DNA of 64,000 nucleotides. Origin: Halichondria panicea (Eukaryota > Porifera > Demospongiae > Suberitida > Halichondriidae). Shown one piece after another: positions 30,430-40,974 of the stretch. The stretch's first letter is position 1, and each line of letters begins with the position of its first letter. Location of the stretch: contig NC_087380.1 in the NCBI RefSeq assembly GCF_963675165.1, forward strand, positions 698,303 to 762,302. Reading direction: 5' to 3'. A program made the translations under genes and the position numbers. The notes under the pieces are model-generated. The model ran no database searches. It was given only the letters and a program-made list of their open reading frames with translations, and had not been told where the DNA came from.

Positions 30430-32885
30430 GTAAACAGGTTGGAGCATCTGGAGTCCACTGTCCATCACCACCACAAGTCCGAGTGTTTGCTCCAATGAGA
30501 GTGTATCCAGTGTTACAGGTGTAGGTAGCAGTCATCATGAAGGTGGTTCCAGAGGATGTGTCCACTGCTCCATTGGCAATAGTCAGAGGTCCACAGTCAA
30601 CAGCTATATAAAAAAATTGTAACCAATTAGAACGTGTGTTAGTTGTTAGTTCAACTAACGATTGCAAACAGGTAGAGATGTACTCCATCCACTGACAGCC
30701 ACACAATTCCTCATACTAGCACCACTCAGTTCATACCCAGTGTCACAAGAGTAAGTGGCCACTGCTCCGGGTTGTGGAGGATCATCAGAAGGTGAGTAGG
30801 TCACCATTCCATTGGAGAGGGGCTCACGAGGACACAGGGCTGTGTGTGGGGGAGATACAGTATGCTGGTTATTTTCGTATGGTAGTTCGTAGTTGGAGCA
30901 TTAATCTGAAAATTAAAATCGTGCAATTATTCTAAGCTTTATGAATACAATTGGGTAGTTCAAAGAAAATATGAAACCAGTAAAAAATTACCCGCTATAC
31001 ATGTAGTGTTTTAATCATCTCACCATCACAAGTTGGTGCATCTCCCCTCCACACTGTATCAGCCTGACATGTTCTGGTGGATGGTCCATTTTGAGTGTAT
31101 CCAGTGTTACAGGTGTAAGTAGCAGTGCTCCCAAAGGTGGTTCCAGGGGATGTACTGACTTGTCCATTATTAATAGTCAGAGGAGGTCCACAGTCAACAG
31201 CTAAAAAACAAACTTGATTGGTTGTGATTAATGGTATGTGTGTACTCACGATTACACACAGGTTCTGACCCACTCCACTCTCCACTAGCCTGACAAGTCC
31301 TGATCTGACCTCCACTCCGTGTGTAGCCAGTGTTACAGATGTAGGTAGCAAATCTTTGGTAGATGGTACCTCCTGATGTCGTGACTCTTCCATTGGTAGG
31401 ATCACTCAATGAGCCACAATCAACCACTGAAAGAACAGTATTTTATTTACACTGTACCCGGGCTATTGAGAAACTTAAATTTCTAACCTGTACAGGTAGG
31501 AGTGCCACCAATTAGTGCACTCCACCCAGTGGTAGTACAAGTCCTTGATAGTGTCCCACTGAAGTCATACCCAGTCACACAGCTGTAGGTGGCAGTGGAG
31601 CCCTCATCTCTGGGGATGGTGGGATGACTGTACACAAGTGGTGCTCCATTGGTTGGTACAAGGAGGTCTGGACAAGTCACTGAATAGACACAGTTAGTTA
31701 CTCATAAAGTCGTCAGTTTAAGTACATACGTGTACAAGTGAGGGATGATCCACTCCACATTCTGTTGAACAGGCAGGTCCTAGTGCCTCCACCAGTATAC
31801 CTCTCATTACAGCTGTGTGTAGCCACGGCTCCCTCTAGTCTGGGGAATGAGGTTGGATTGTAGCTGATCCCTCCATTAACCAGGGTGAGCTGCTCAAGAC
31901 ATATGGCTGTGGGGTACATACTTGACATCAGTTCAACAACACATCCCCCTCACCAGTACAGACAGGGTCATCTCCAGTGCTCCATCCACTAGCAGTACAC
32001 GTCCTCACCATCAGTCCAGTCATCTGGTAGCCAGGGTTACAGGAGTAGGTAGCTGTGCTTTCAAAGGTGGTAGTGGGTGTATCAACCATGCCATTGGTGG
32101 GGTCAGTGAGGGAGCCACAGTCAACAACTGCAGTGTATAAGAATGGGCTCATAAAACAAGCGAATAGAGCCTTATAACTTAACGTACTATCACAAGTAGG
32201 ATCACTGCCACTCCAGTCTCCATTAGCCTCACAAGTCCTAGTGGTGTCTCCATTCAGATTGTGGCCACTGTTACAAGAGTAGGTAGCAGTGCTCTCAAAC
32301 GTGGTAGTGGATAAAGTAATCATTCCATTGGTGGGGTCAGTAAGGGGGCCGCAGTCAACAACTGCAGTGTATAATAATAAGCTTTAAAAACAAGAGAATG
32401 TGAGTAACTTACGAGTACATGTTGGATTAGTCCCACTCCACACTCCACTAGCCCCACAAGTCCTGGTCATATCACCAGTCACAGTGTATCCAGTGTTACA
32501 TGTGAAGGTGGCCACGGTGTTCACTGGTCTAGTATTCATGGTCTCCGCATTATAGCCAATCATTCCATTGGTTGGAGCAGGTAAGTCAGAGCAGGTAGTG
32601 GTGCTGACTGCACACATTATAATGAAAACAATTTTACACTCTTGGTCGGTACAGATGGCCAGGACAAAATTTAATGACAATGCTAGAAAAATATTGATAA
32701 TAGTTACTCTTACGTTCACAAGTGGGTCTCACAGTGCTACTCCACAGCATTGTGACATCATTACAGGTGATGGATGAGATGGTCGTCACAGCGTACCCAG
32801 GGTCACAGGTGTAGGTGGCCATGTTGGTGTCTGCATCGTATGAGATCATTCCATTAGACACGGGACTCAGTGTGGGGCAGGGAGC
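30430..32885 (-). CDS. R4 block of ten SCR exons (all open)
   Basis: Order of types: MSNGMISYDADTNMATYTC, TTCSDLPAPTNGMIGYNAET, DCGPLTDPTNGMITLSTTTF, DCGSLTDPTNGMVDTPTTTF, CLEQLTLVNGGISYNPTSFP, VTCPDLLVPTNGAPLVYSHP, DCGSLSDPTNGRVTTSGGTI, DCGPPLTINNGQVSTSPGTT, CPREPLSNGMVTYSPSDDPP and DCGPLTIANGAVDTSSGTTF. Use as the reference for R6, which has lost the last three and damaged two more. Confidence 0.8.
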
Positions 32886-32936
32886 TGTGGGGGGTGGGGG
32901 TTAGTATTGGACATAGACAATATAGTCAGCACTCAC

Positions 32937-33263
32937 TGAAGGTGACACATTTACTCTCATCGGTGTTAGTCCTCACACAGCAGTGTTCTCCATCAGGACT
33001 GAAGTGTGTGGGACCACGATACGGAACAACGCCAAAATTAAGAACAACTCTGATGAACACTTCGTCCTGAACTGCCACCAATCTACTTTGGTATATGGGC
33101 AATGCACTCCCATTGGGGAACAGCCACAATACACTACCAGTGTCTAAGGTGTAGCAAACCCAGGGGCGTGGTAGACCAGTAGCTCCTGATCCAACAGCAG
33201 AGAATGAGATGATCTCTCCAGTGTGGTCAGTGCCAGGGGGCTCATTGGAATCTGCCAGTCGAG
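32937..33263 (-). CDS. R4 N-terminal Ig-like exon (IgN)
   Basis: Open exon: RLADSNEPPGTDHTGEIISF, PRPWVCYTLDTGSVLWLFPN, VFIRVVLNFGVVPYRGPTHF and SPDGEHCCVRTNTDESKC. Differs from R3/R8 by SALPIYQSRLVAV in place of SALQFESRSLAV. The R6 copy is identical except for a Leu for Pro. Confidence 0.75.
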
Positions 33264-33390
33264 CTGAGTAGTGCATGTGTGTTTATCCTAATACTAGCTC
33301 ACCAACTCAATATTGTCAAGAGACTGACGACATGCAGGATCTCTAGAGTAATGTACAAGTAGCTACAGAAACTACACACAATAACTCACT

Positions 33391-33469
33391 CAGTGTTTGT
33401 GCATGCACCCATCCAACAGACACCCGTCAGTCCTAGTAGTAGGCTTAGAGCAAGTCTTGAGAAGGCCAT
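33391..33469 (-). pseudogene. R4 signal exon with 1-nt insertion
   Basis: Identical to the R1 signal exon through LLLGLT, then one extra C (plus strand ACACCCGTC versus ACACCGTC) changes VSVGWVHAQTL to GVCWMGACTNT. The exon then leaves in phase 2 rather than phase 1, out of register with IgN. R6 carries the same insertion. Confidence 0.75.
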
Positions 33470-33560
33470 ACGTACCTAGCTAGCTAACAATTACTTTCCC
33501 AAGGGCCTTTCCAAGCTAATAGCGTCTTTGCAATAATGGGCGTGGCTGGCAGGAGGACAG

Positions 33561-34062
33561 TTGAGGGTTGCTGTGCTGGTCATGAGTGACCCTCCCTCCC
33601 TCGTCCACTGGTAGGAGAGGGTGGGTTGTAGAGAGGCCCCTCCACTCAGGGAACAAGTGAGGGAGAAACTCTGACCAGCCATTGGACCACTGATCACCAC
33701 TTGTATGGCTGGATGAAAGAGAGTGGGTGTAAACAAAACAATTTTTGACAGTATAAATTATATTGCTCAACAGAATACGAATATTTTTCACTATGGCAGA
33801 ATAAACAAAGCTGCTAGATCTACAAAAACAGCAATTAATTTGGTGATTTTAGCAAGTCACCACAGGGAGAATCGAGATACACAACAAAATGAATGGTTGC
33901 AGTTTCTTGTACTGTTTTTGCAATTGCTGGGTAGTCTAGGTCCTCACATGTTCCTGTAAGGAAACCATACTTTAATTGAAGATAACATAGCTTATCAATG
34001 CATGTTAACATACAGTCATGCAGTACAATACTATACCATCCCGAATTCAGTACAACGAGCAA
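33561..34062 (-). pseudogene. R5: relic of a receptor 3' half (partial IgM)
   Basis: Holds the first half of an IgM exon (GPMAGQSFSLTCSLSGGASL to STATLN) fused at 33560/33561 to intergenic sequence. In the R7 locus the two sides are separated by 38421-39756, so about 1336 bp covering the end of IgM, JMD, TM and tail were deleted here. The stretch 33720-34062 matches the region upstream of R7. Confidence 0.75.
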
Positions 34063-34577
34063 TTTATTTTATTGTTTTGATCACATTGTAAAGTGCACAA
34101 ACTCATTAAAAATATAGTTGACATGCATGGGAACAGCAGGACAGGTGTTTGCATAATGCATGGCTCTGTAGGGGAATGGGAATGGGAACAATCACTCGGA
34201 CTGTCTATAAAATGCTCTCACCTGTTTCTGGTGTGAGGAATCCGTGCCGTAGCATAAACTAGAGACACACAAGACTGAGCACTGTTGGGTTTGAAGTGGC
34301 CATTGAGTAGCTATACATGCATAGCCACATTGACAATCAAGGACACCAGCAAGGACACCTTAAAAATATACCTTTCATATTATATATACAGTGTATGACA
34401 TGTTTTGTTAGCGCCATAGTTTATTTTTCAGCCATGCAAATTCTTATATGAACATTGATCAAAGCAAATGAATGATTTTTGTGTATATAGATCTCGATCT
34501 ACTAACAACTTGCTAAAATAACAGTGACACGTAGTGATACATTGACAAACTAGACTACATGTGTTATTACATAGTGT
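34063..34577. other. Intergenic spacer between R5 relic and R6
   Basis: Copy of the conserved spacer described at 7015-7619. No gene seen. Confidence 0.5.
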
Positions 34578-34756
34578 CTACTTGTTCTCTGTGTTGCAGT
34601 CAGTGGATGCATAAGCTGCACAGGCTGAGAGCGGGTAGTCTGCAGGAGGAGGGGGGTGTGGCTGGTCCACCACCTCATAGGTAGCCTCCTCTTGTAGTTT
34701 GCTCAACCCCTCGTAATCAGGGGAGGGGAGATGACTCATCACCACTGGGGGTAGTC
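34578..34756 (-). CDS. R6 cytoplasmic tail exon with ITAM-like motif
   Basis: VVMSHLPSPDYEGLSKLQEE, ATYEVVDQPHPPPPADYPLS and CNTENK, TAG at 34578-34580. YEGL-x8-YEVV as in R3 and R8. The exon enters in phase 2 from PTQ of the JMD/TM exon. Confidence 0.8.
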
Positions 34757-37700
34757 TGCACGAAATAGAATAATATATGGAATACATTAACTCACATGTA
34801 CATAATTATAATTATTCTTGTATAAGGGCAGAAGGTCTCTATACAACCACACTGGTATGTATAGCTACTTTATTCACACACTAACACTCACTGTGTTGGT
34901 TGACTGCCTGTCCTCTCATCACTCATGTCCTTGGATCCAGACCTCCGTAGCCTTAGTAACAACAGCACCACTATTACAATCAGTACTAGCACAGCAATGG
35001 CCAAGACTCCAGCAACCACCCCACCAGCCACTGCACCAACATTGACCACTACACTCTCTGTGGGTGAGGTAGTAGCCATGAAAGAAGTTGGAGTAGCCAT
35101 AGAGGAAGTTGGAGTAGCCATCTGCATCCGATTAGTGATGTCCTCAGGGCACTCTGGACTATTGAGGTTAGCAATGACAATCGGACAACTGTTAGTCACA
35201 CTGAGGCCTGCACTCTGCACCACAACGATTGGATCATTCTCAACCCACTGTTCCATTAGCCTAGCCAGTTGTATGGTGGATACACTCTCTGATCCAGTGA
35301 GCACAGCTCGGTAGGTCACATGACTAGGGGAGTCATCGAAACAAACAATGAAGGGATTCAAAATGAGGGAAGAGTTGAATCCACAGGCACACTGGCTTTC
35401 AATGCCTTGTGTCAGACTATTGGTGATGTCATCTGTTTTCATATCAGCGTCTTGTTCAGTGTACACTCTGCAGTTTGTTATTCCCTCCAGACCAAGTTGA
35501 ATGTGCAGGCCTGTGGAATGTGGAGTGGTTGGCATAAGCAAATAACAGACTGATGCTAATAGAGCTGTACAAACAATGTAGCCGTGGGTACATGTACATT
35601 CATGTGAAATTGATCACATGACAACTTACTCCTGAACTCAATGGTGTAGTGAGCAGCTACAGTGTGTTCCCCCTCAAGCTGACTGGAGGTGAGGATGACC
35701 TGACAGCTGTACTGACCAGCGTCTGACAAGTAGAGAGTGTCAAAGTTGAGGGTTGCTGTGTTGGTCATGAGTGACCCTCCCTCCCTCGTCCACTGGTAGG
35801 AGAGGGTGGGTTGTAGAGAGGCCCCTCCACTCAGGGAACAAGTGAGGGAGAAACTCTGACCAGCCATTGGACCACCACTGGGGCTGATCACAGCTAGGAG
35901 CTCTGTGAACATCATAACAATGTAGTTTCAGTTTAAGCCTGAGTAAACAGATCTAATGGGATGATAGATGACAACAGGTGGACCACATGAATTATAGACT
36001 GCTAATGGTAAACATACAATTGATGTTGCTAATAACTTGCGTACGTAAACAGGTTGGAGCATCTGGAGTCTAAAAAACAAATCGTGGTTGATGGTTATGG
36101 TTAGACAGTGTATACACTCACGATTACAAGCAGGTTCTGACCCACTCCACTCTCCACTAGCCTGACAAACCCTGGTCTGATCTCCACTCCGTGTGTAGCC
36201 AGGGTTACAGCTGTAGGTAGCAAATCTTTGGTAGATGGTACCCCCTGTTGTCATGACCCTTCCATTGGTAGGATCACTCAATGAGCCACAATCAACCACT
36301 GAAAGAACAATATTTTATTTACACTGTACCCGGGCTATTGAGAAACTTAGTTGGAGTGCCACCAATTAGTGCACTCCACCCAGTGGTAGTACAAGTCCTT
36401 GATAGTGTCCCACTGAAGTCATACCCAGTCACACAGCTGTAGGTGGTAGTGGAACTCTCAGCTCTGGGGATGGTGGGATGACTGTACACAAGTGGTGCTC
36501 CATTGGTTGGTACAGGGAGGTCTGGACAAGTCACTGAATAGACACAGTTAGTTACTCATAAAGTTGTCAGTTTGAGTACATACGTGTACAAATGAGGGAT
36601 GATCCACTCCACATTCTGTTAGACTGACAGGTCCTAGTGCCTCCACCAGTATACCCCTCATTACAGCTGTGTGTAGCCACGGCTCCCTCTAGTCTGGGGA
36701 AGGAGGTTGGATTGTAGCTGATCCCTCCATTAACCAGGGTGAGCTGCTCAAGACATACGGCTGTGGGGTACATACTTGATATCAGTTCAACAACACATAC
36801 CCCTCACCAGTACAGACAGGGTCATCTCCAGTGCTCCATCCACTACTGAGCAGTACACGTCCTCACCATCAGTCCAGTCATCTGGTAGCCAGGGTTACAG
36901 GAGTAGGTAGCTGTGCTCTCAAAGGTGGTAGTGGGTGTATCAACAATGCCATTGGTGGGGTCAGTGAGGGGCCACAGTCAACAACTGCAGTGTATAAGAA
37001 TGGGCTCATAAAACAAGCAAATAGAGAATTATAATTTAACGTACTATCACAAGCTGGATCACTGCCACTCCAGTCTCCATTAGCCTGACAAGTCCTAGTG
37101 GCGTCTCCATTCAGATTGTGGCCACTGTTACAAGAGTAGGTAGCAGTGCTCTCAAACGTGGTAGTGGATAAAGTAATCATTCCATTGGTGGGGTCAGTGA
37201 GGGGGCCACAGTCAACAACTGCAGTGTATAATAATAAGCTTTAAAAACAAGAGAATGTGAGTAACTTACGAGTACATGTTGGATTAGTCCCACTCCACAC
37301 TCCACTAGCCCCACAAGTCCTGGTCATATCACCAGTCACAGTGTATCCAGTGTTACATGTGAAGGTGGCCACGGTGTTCACTGGTCTAGTATTCATGGTC
37401 TCCGCATTATAGCCAATCATTCCATTGGTTGGAGCAGGTAAGTCAGAGCAGGTAGTGGTGCTGACTGCACACATTATAATGAAAACAATTTTACACTCTT
37501 GGTCGGTACAGATGGCCAGGACAAAATTTAATGACAATGCTAGAAAAATATTGATAATAGTTACTCTTACGTTCACAAGTGGGTCTCACAGTGCTACTCC
37601 ACAGCATTGTGACATCATTACAGGTGATGGATGAGATGGTCGTCACAGCGTACCCAGGGTCACAGGTGTAGGTGGCCATGTTGGTGTCTGCATCGTATGA

Positions 37701-38325
37701 GATCATTCCATTAGACACGGGATTCAGTGTGGGGCAGGGAGCTGTGGGGGTGGGGGTTAGTATTGGACATAGACAATATAGTCAGCACTCACTGAAGGTG
37801 ACACATTTACTCTCATCGGTGTTAGTCCTCACACAGCAGTGTTCTCCATCAGGACTGAAGTGTGTGGGACCACGATACAGAACAACGCCAAAATTAAGAA
37901 CAACTCTGATGAACACTTCGTCCTGAACTGCCACCAATCTACTTTGGTATATGGGCAATGCACTCCCATTGGGGAACAGCCACAATACACTACCAGTGTC
38001 TAAGGTGTAGCAAACCCAGGGGCGTGGTAGACCAGTAGCTCCTGATCCAACAGCAGAGAATGAGATGATCTCTCCAGTGTGGTCAGTGCCAGGGGGCTCA
38101 TTGGAATCTGCCAGTCGAGCTGAGTAGTGCATGTGTGTTTATCCTAATACTAGCTCACCAACTCAATATTGTCAAGAGACTGACGACATGCAGGATCTCT
38201 AGAGTAATGTACAAGTAGCTACAGAAACTACACACAATAACTCACTCAGTGTTTGTGCATGCACCCATCCAACAGACACCCGTCAGTCCTAGTAGTAGGC
38301 TTAGAGCAAGTCTTGAGAAGGCCAT
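34578..38325 (-). CDS. R6: receptor with ITAM-like tail, damaged 5' part
   Basis: Exons: signal 38247-38325 (frameshifted like R4), IgN 37793-38119, SCR at about 37560-37745, 37265-37470, 37045-37220, 36805-36985 (frameshifted), 36567-36773, 36345-36534 (donor lost), 36120-36299, IgM 35628-35895, JMD/TM 34888-35511, tail 34578-34756. The SCR at 36805-36985 has a 1-nt deletion near 36970 and a 4-nt insertion near 36844 relative to R4. A 30-nt stub of a further SCR remains at 36040-36070. The 3' part (IgM to tail) is intact, with the acceptor TGCAG in place. As it stands the gene needs a different first exon to be functional. Confidence 0.75.
34888..35511 (-). CDS. R6 juxtamembrane domain and transmembrane exon
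   Basis: LHIQLGLEGITNCRVYTEQD, ESQCACGFNSSLILNPFIVC, THE repeated TPTSxMATPTSFMATTSPTE stalk and VAGGVVAGVLAIAVLVLIVI followed by LRLRRSGSKDMSDERTGSQ. The stalk has an extra ATPTSS/FM unit relative to R3, a short repeat that changes length between copies. Confidence 0.8.
   Translation of the reverse strand, partial: GLHIQLGLEGITNCRVYTEQDADMKTDDITNSLTQGIESQCACGFNSSLILNPFIVCFDDSPSHVTYRAVLTGSESVSTIQLARLMEQWVENDPIVVVQSAGLSVTNSCPIVIANLNSPECPEDITNRMQMATPTSSMATPTSFMATTSPTESVVVNVGAVAGGVVAGVLAIAVLVLIVIVVLLLLRLRRSGSKDMSDERTGSQPTQ
35628..35895 (-). CDS. R6 membrane-side Ig exon (IgM)
   Basis: VISPSGGPMAGQSFSLTCSL, YQWTREGGSLMTNTATLNFD and DAGQYSCQVILTSSQLEGEH. Intact; differs from others by Asn for Ser in MTNT. 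Confidence 0.85.
37793..38119 (-). CDS. R6 N-terminal Ig-like exon (IgN)
   Basis: Copy of the R4 IgN with GVVLYRGPTHFSPDGEHCC. Open, with the CTCAG acceptor and GTGAGT donor. Confidence 0.75.
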
Positions 38326-38870
38326 ACGTACGTACCTAGCTAGCTAACAATTACTTTCCCGAGGGCCTTTCCAAGCTAATAGCGTCTTTGCAATAATGGG
38401 CGTGGCTGGCAGGAGGACAGTGACTAGGCCTATTATAATTAGCGCTTTTTACTTTGGCAACCCTCACCTAAATAAAGTGGCAATAAGGCCCAGAGAGGCC
38501 CACCTCAATTAAGTCGTCATTATTGCTGCATGATGTCAGCCATTATTTGAGGTCAAAGTCCTTTTTTTGGCTGACATTGCATTATTTTACCATGTGCCAT
38601 GTTGCAAGTTGCATTGTGCACAAAAAGCCAGTGAGTAAAAACTATTTTTATGTAATTATTGTTCAGACTCCGTCCTTTTGTGTATTTTCTGTATTTTCGT
38701 CAGTTAAAAAAACAGGATATGACGTCATCAAATAATGGGATAATGGGTAATGAAGACCTCCCTCCCTCATTGGGGTCGAGCTAGTATTCTCATCTGAAAC
38801 AAGTATGCAACTAACAGTGGCCTAAAACTACAATACGACTACATGAAACAGTGACACATACATTGACAAA
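38326..38870. other. Spacer upstream of R6, empty for three mobile elements
   Basis: Collinear with 3555-5309 but without the elements at 3582-4357 and 4389-4815. It thereby provides the pre-insertion sequence. No gene seen. Confidence 0.6.
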
Positions 38871-40258
38871 CTAGACTGTGTTGTTATAGTGTCTACTTGT
38901 TCTCTGTGTTGCAGTCAGTGGATGCATAAGCTGCACAGACTGAGAGCTGGTAGTCTGCAGGAGGAGGGGGGCGTGGCTGGTCCACCACCTCATAGGTAGC
39001 CCCTCTTGTAGTTTGCCCAACCCCTCGTAATCAGGGGAGGGGAGATGACTCATCACCACTGGGGGTAGTCTGCACGAAATAAAAGAATAAATTAAATCCG
39101 GAGCGTTAGCATGTAGAAAATGTGTACAAAACTATGTAGCAGCTATGGGTAGAATACAACACAATGCCCTCACCCTGTTGTTGTGATGCTGGTTTTGCTG
39201 TCAATATCCTTTGACCCATACCTCCGCTGTCTCCATACCAACAGCACCACTGCTATGACCACTAACACTGCAATAGTCACAACCACAACTCCAGCAACCA
39301 CTCCCCCAGCTACAGCACCAATGTTCACAGCTTCACTTGAGGAGGTTGTCCGATTAGTGATGTCCTCAGGGCACTCTGGACTATTGAGGTTAGCAATGAC
39401 AATCGGACAACTGTTAGTCACACTGAGGCCTGCATTCTGCACCACAGGGATTGGATCAGTCTTGTTCAGTGTACACTCTGCAGTTTGTTATTCCCTCCAG
39501 ACCAAGTTGAATGTGCAGGCCTGTGGAATGTGGAATGATTGGTATAAGCAAATAACAGACTGATGCTAATATAGAGCTGTACAAACAATGTAGCCTGGGT
39601 ACATGTACATTCATGTGAAATTGATCATATAACAACTTACTCCTGAACTCAATGGTGTAGTGAGCAGCTACAGTGTGTCCCCCCTCAAGCTGACTGGAGG
39701 TGAGAATGACCTGACAGCTGTACTGACCAGCGTTTGACAAGTAGAGAGTGTCAAAGTTGAGGGTTGCTGTGCTGGTCATGAGTGACCCTCCCTCCCTCGT
39801 CCACTGGTAGGAGAGGGTGGGTTGTAGAGAGGCCCCTCCACTCAGGGAACAAGTGAGGGAGAAACTCTGACCAGCCATTGGACCACTGATCACCACTTGT
39901 ATGGCTGGATGAAAGAGAGTGGGTGTAAACAAAACAATTTTTGACAGTATAAATTATATTGCTCAACAGAATACGAATATTTTTCACTATGGCAGAATAA
40001 ACAAAGCTGCTAGATCTACAAAAACAGCAATTAATTTGGTGATTTTAGCAAGTCACCACAGGGAGAATCGAGATACACAACAAAATGAATGGTTGCAGTT
40101 TCTTGTACTGTTTTTGCAATTGCTGGGTAGTCTAGGTCCTCACATGTTCCTGTAAGGAAACCATACTTTAATTGAAGATAATATAGCTTACCAATGCATG
40201 TTAACATACAGTCATGCAGTACAATACTATACCATCCCGAATTCAGTACAACCAGCAA
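38871..40258 (-). pseudogene. R7: 5'-truncated receptor pseudogene of the R2 type
   Basis: Keeps IgM (about 39650-39900, open), part of the JMD, the transmembrane helix (39170-39440, ending RQRRYGSKDIDSKTSITTTG) and a tail. Within the JMD a deletion at about 39460 joins VYTEQD to the sequence before VVQNAG, removing most of the domain and creating a stop. The tail has a deletion near 39002 that destroys the second ITAM tyrosine (YEGLGKLQEGLPMRWW). No signal exon. Clear relic. Confidence 0.8.
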
Positions 40259-40259
40259 T

Positions 40260-40795
40260 TTATTTTATTGTTTTGATCACATTGTAAAGTGCACAAACTC
40301 ATTAAAAATATAGTTGACATGCATGGGAACAGCAGGACAGGTGTTTGCATAATGCGTGGCTCTGTAGGGGAATGGGAATGGGAACAATCACTCGGACTGT
40401 CTATAAAATGCTCTCACCTGTTTCTGGTGTGAGGAATCCGTGCCGTAGCATAAACTAGAGACACACAAGACTGAGCACTGTTGGGTTTGAAGTGGCCATT
40501 GAATAGCTATACATGCATAGCCACAACAATAGCCACATTGACAATCAAGGACACCAGCAAGGACACCTTAAAAATATACCTTTCATATTATATATACAGT
40601 GTATGACATGTTTTGTTAGCGCCATAGTTTATTTTTCAGCCATGCAAATTCTTATATGAACATTGATCAAAGCAAATGAATGATTTTTGCGTATATAGAT
40701 CTCGATCTACTAACAACTTGCTAAAATAACAGTGACACGTAGTGATACATTGACAAACTAGACTACATGTGTTATTACATAGTGTCTACTTGTTC
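40260..40795. other. Intergenic spacer between R7 and R8
   Basis: Third copy of the conserved receptor-downstream spacer. No gene seen. Confidence 0.5.
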
Positions 40796-40974
40796 TCTGT
40801 GTTGCAGTCAGTGGATGCATAAGCTGCACAGGCTGAGAGCGGGTAGTCTGCAGGAGGAGGGGGGTGTGGCTGGTCCACCACCTCATAGGTAGCCTCCTCT
40901 TGTAGTTTGCTCAACCCCTCGTAATCAGGGGAGGGGAGTTGACTCATCACCACTGGGGGTAGTCTGCACGAAAT
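40796..40974 (-). CDS. R8 cytoplasmic tail exon with ITAM-like motif
   Basis: VVMSQLPSPDYEGLSKLQEE, ATYEVVDQPHPPPPADYPLS and ASTDCNTENK. YEGL, eight residues, YEVV. The acidic residues near both tyrosines suit kinase and SH2 recognition (inference). Acceptor TGCAG present, phase 2. Confidence 0.8.

Larger units (their letters stand above)
30178..33469 (-). pseudogene. R4: receptor gene lacking half of IgM, JMD, TM and tail
   Basis: Start at 33469. Exons: signal (33391-33469, frameshifted), IgN 32937-33263, SCR at about 32705-32885, 32410-32620, 32185-32365, 31955-32130, 31730-31910, 31490-31680, 31250-31427, 31015-31205, 30650-30840 and 30430-30605, then half an IgM exon ending at 30178. All ten SCR exons and IgN are open. 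The signal exon has one extra base against R1. If expressed, the product would lack a membrane anchor. Near-identical over most of its length to R6, about 4857 bp to the right. Confidence 0.75.
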
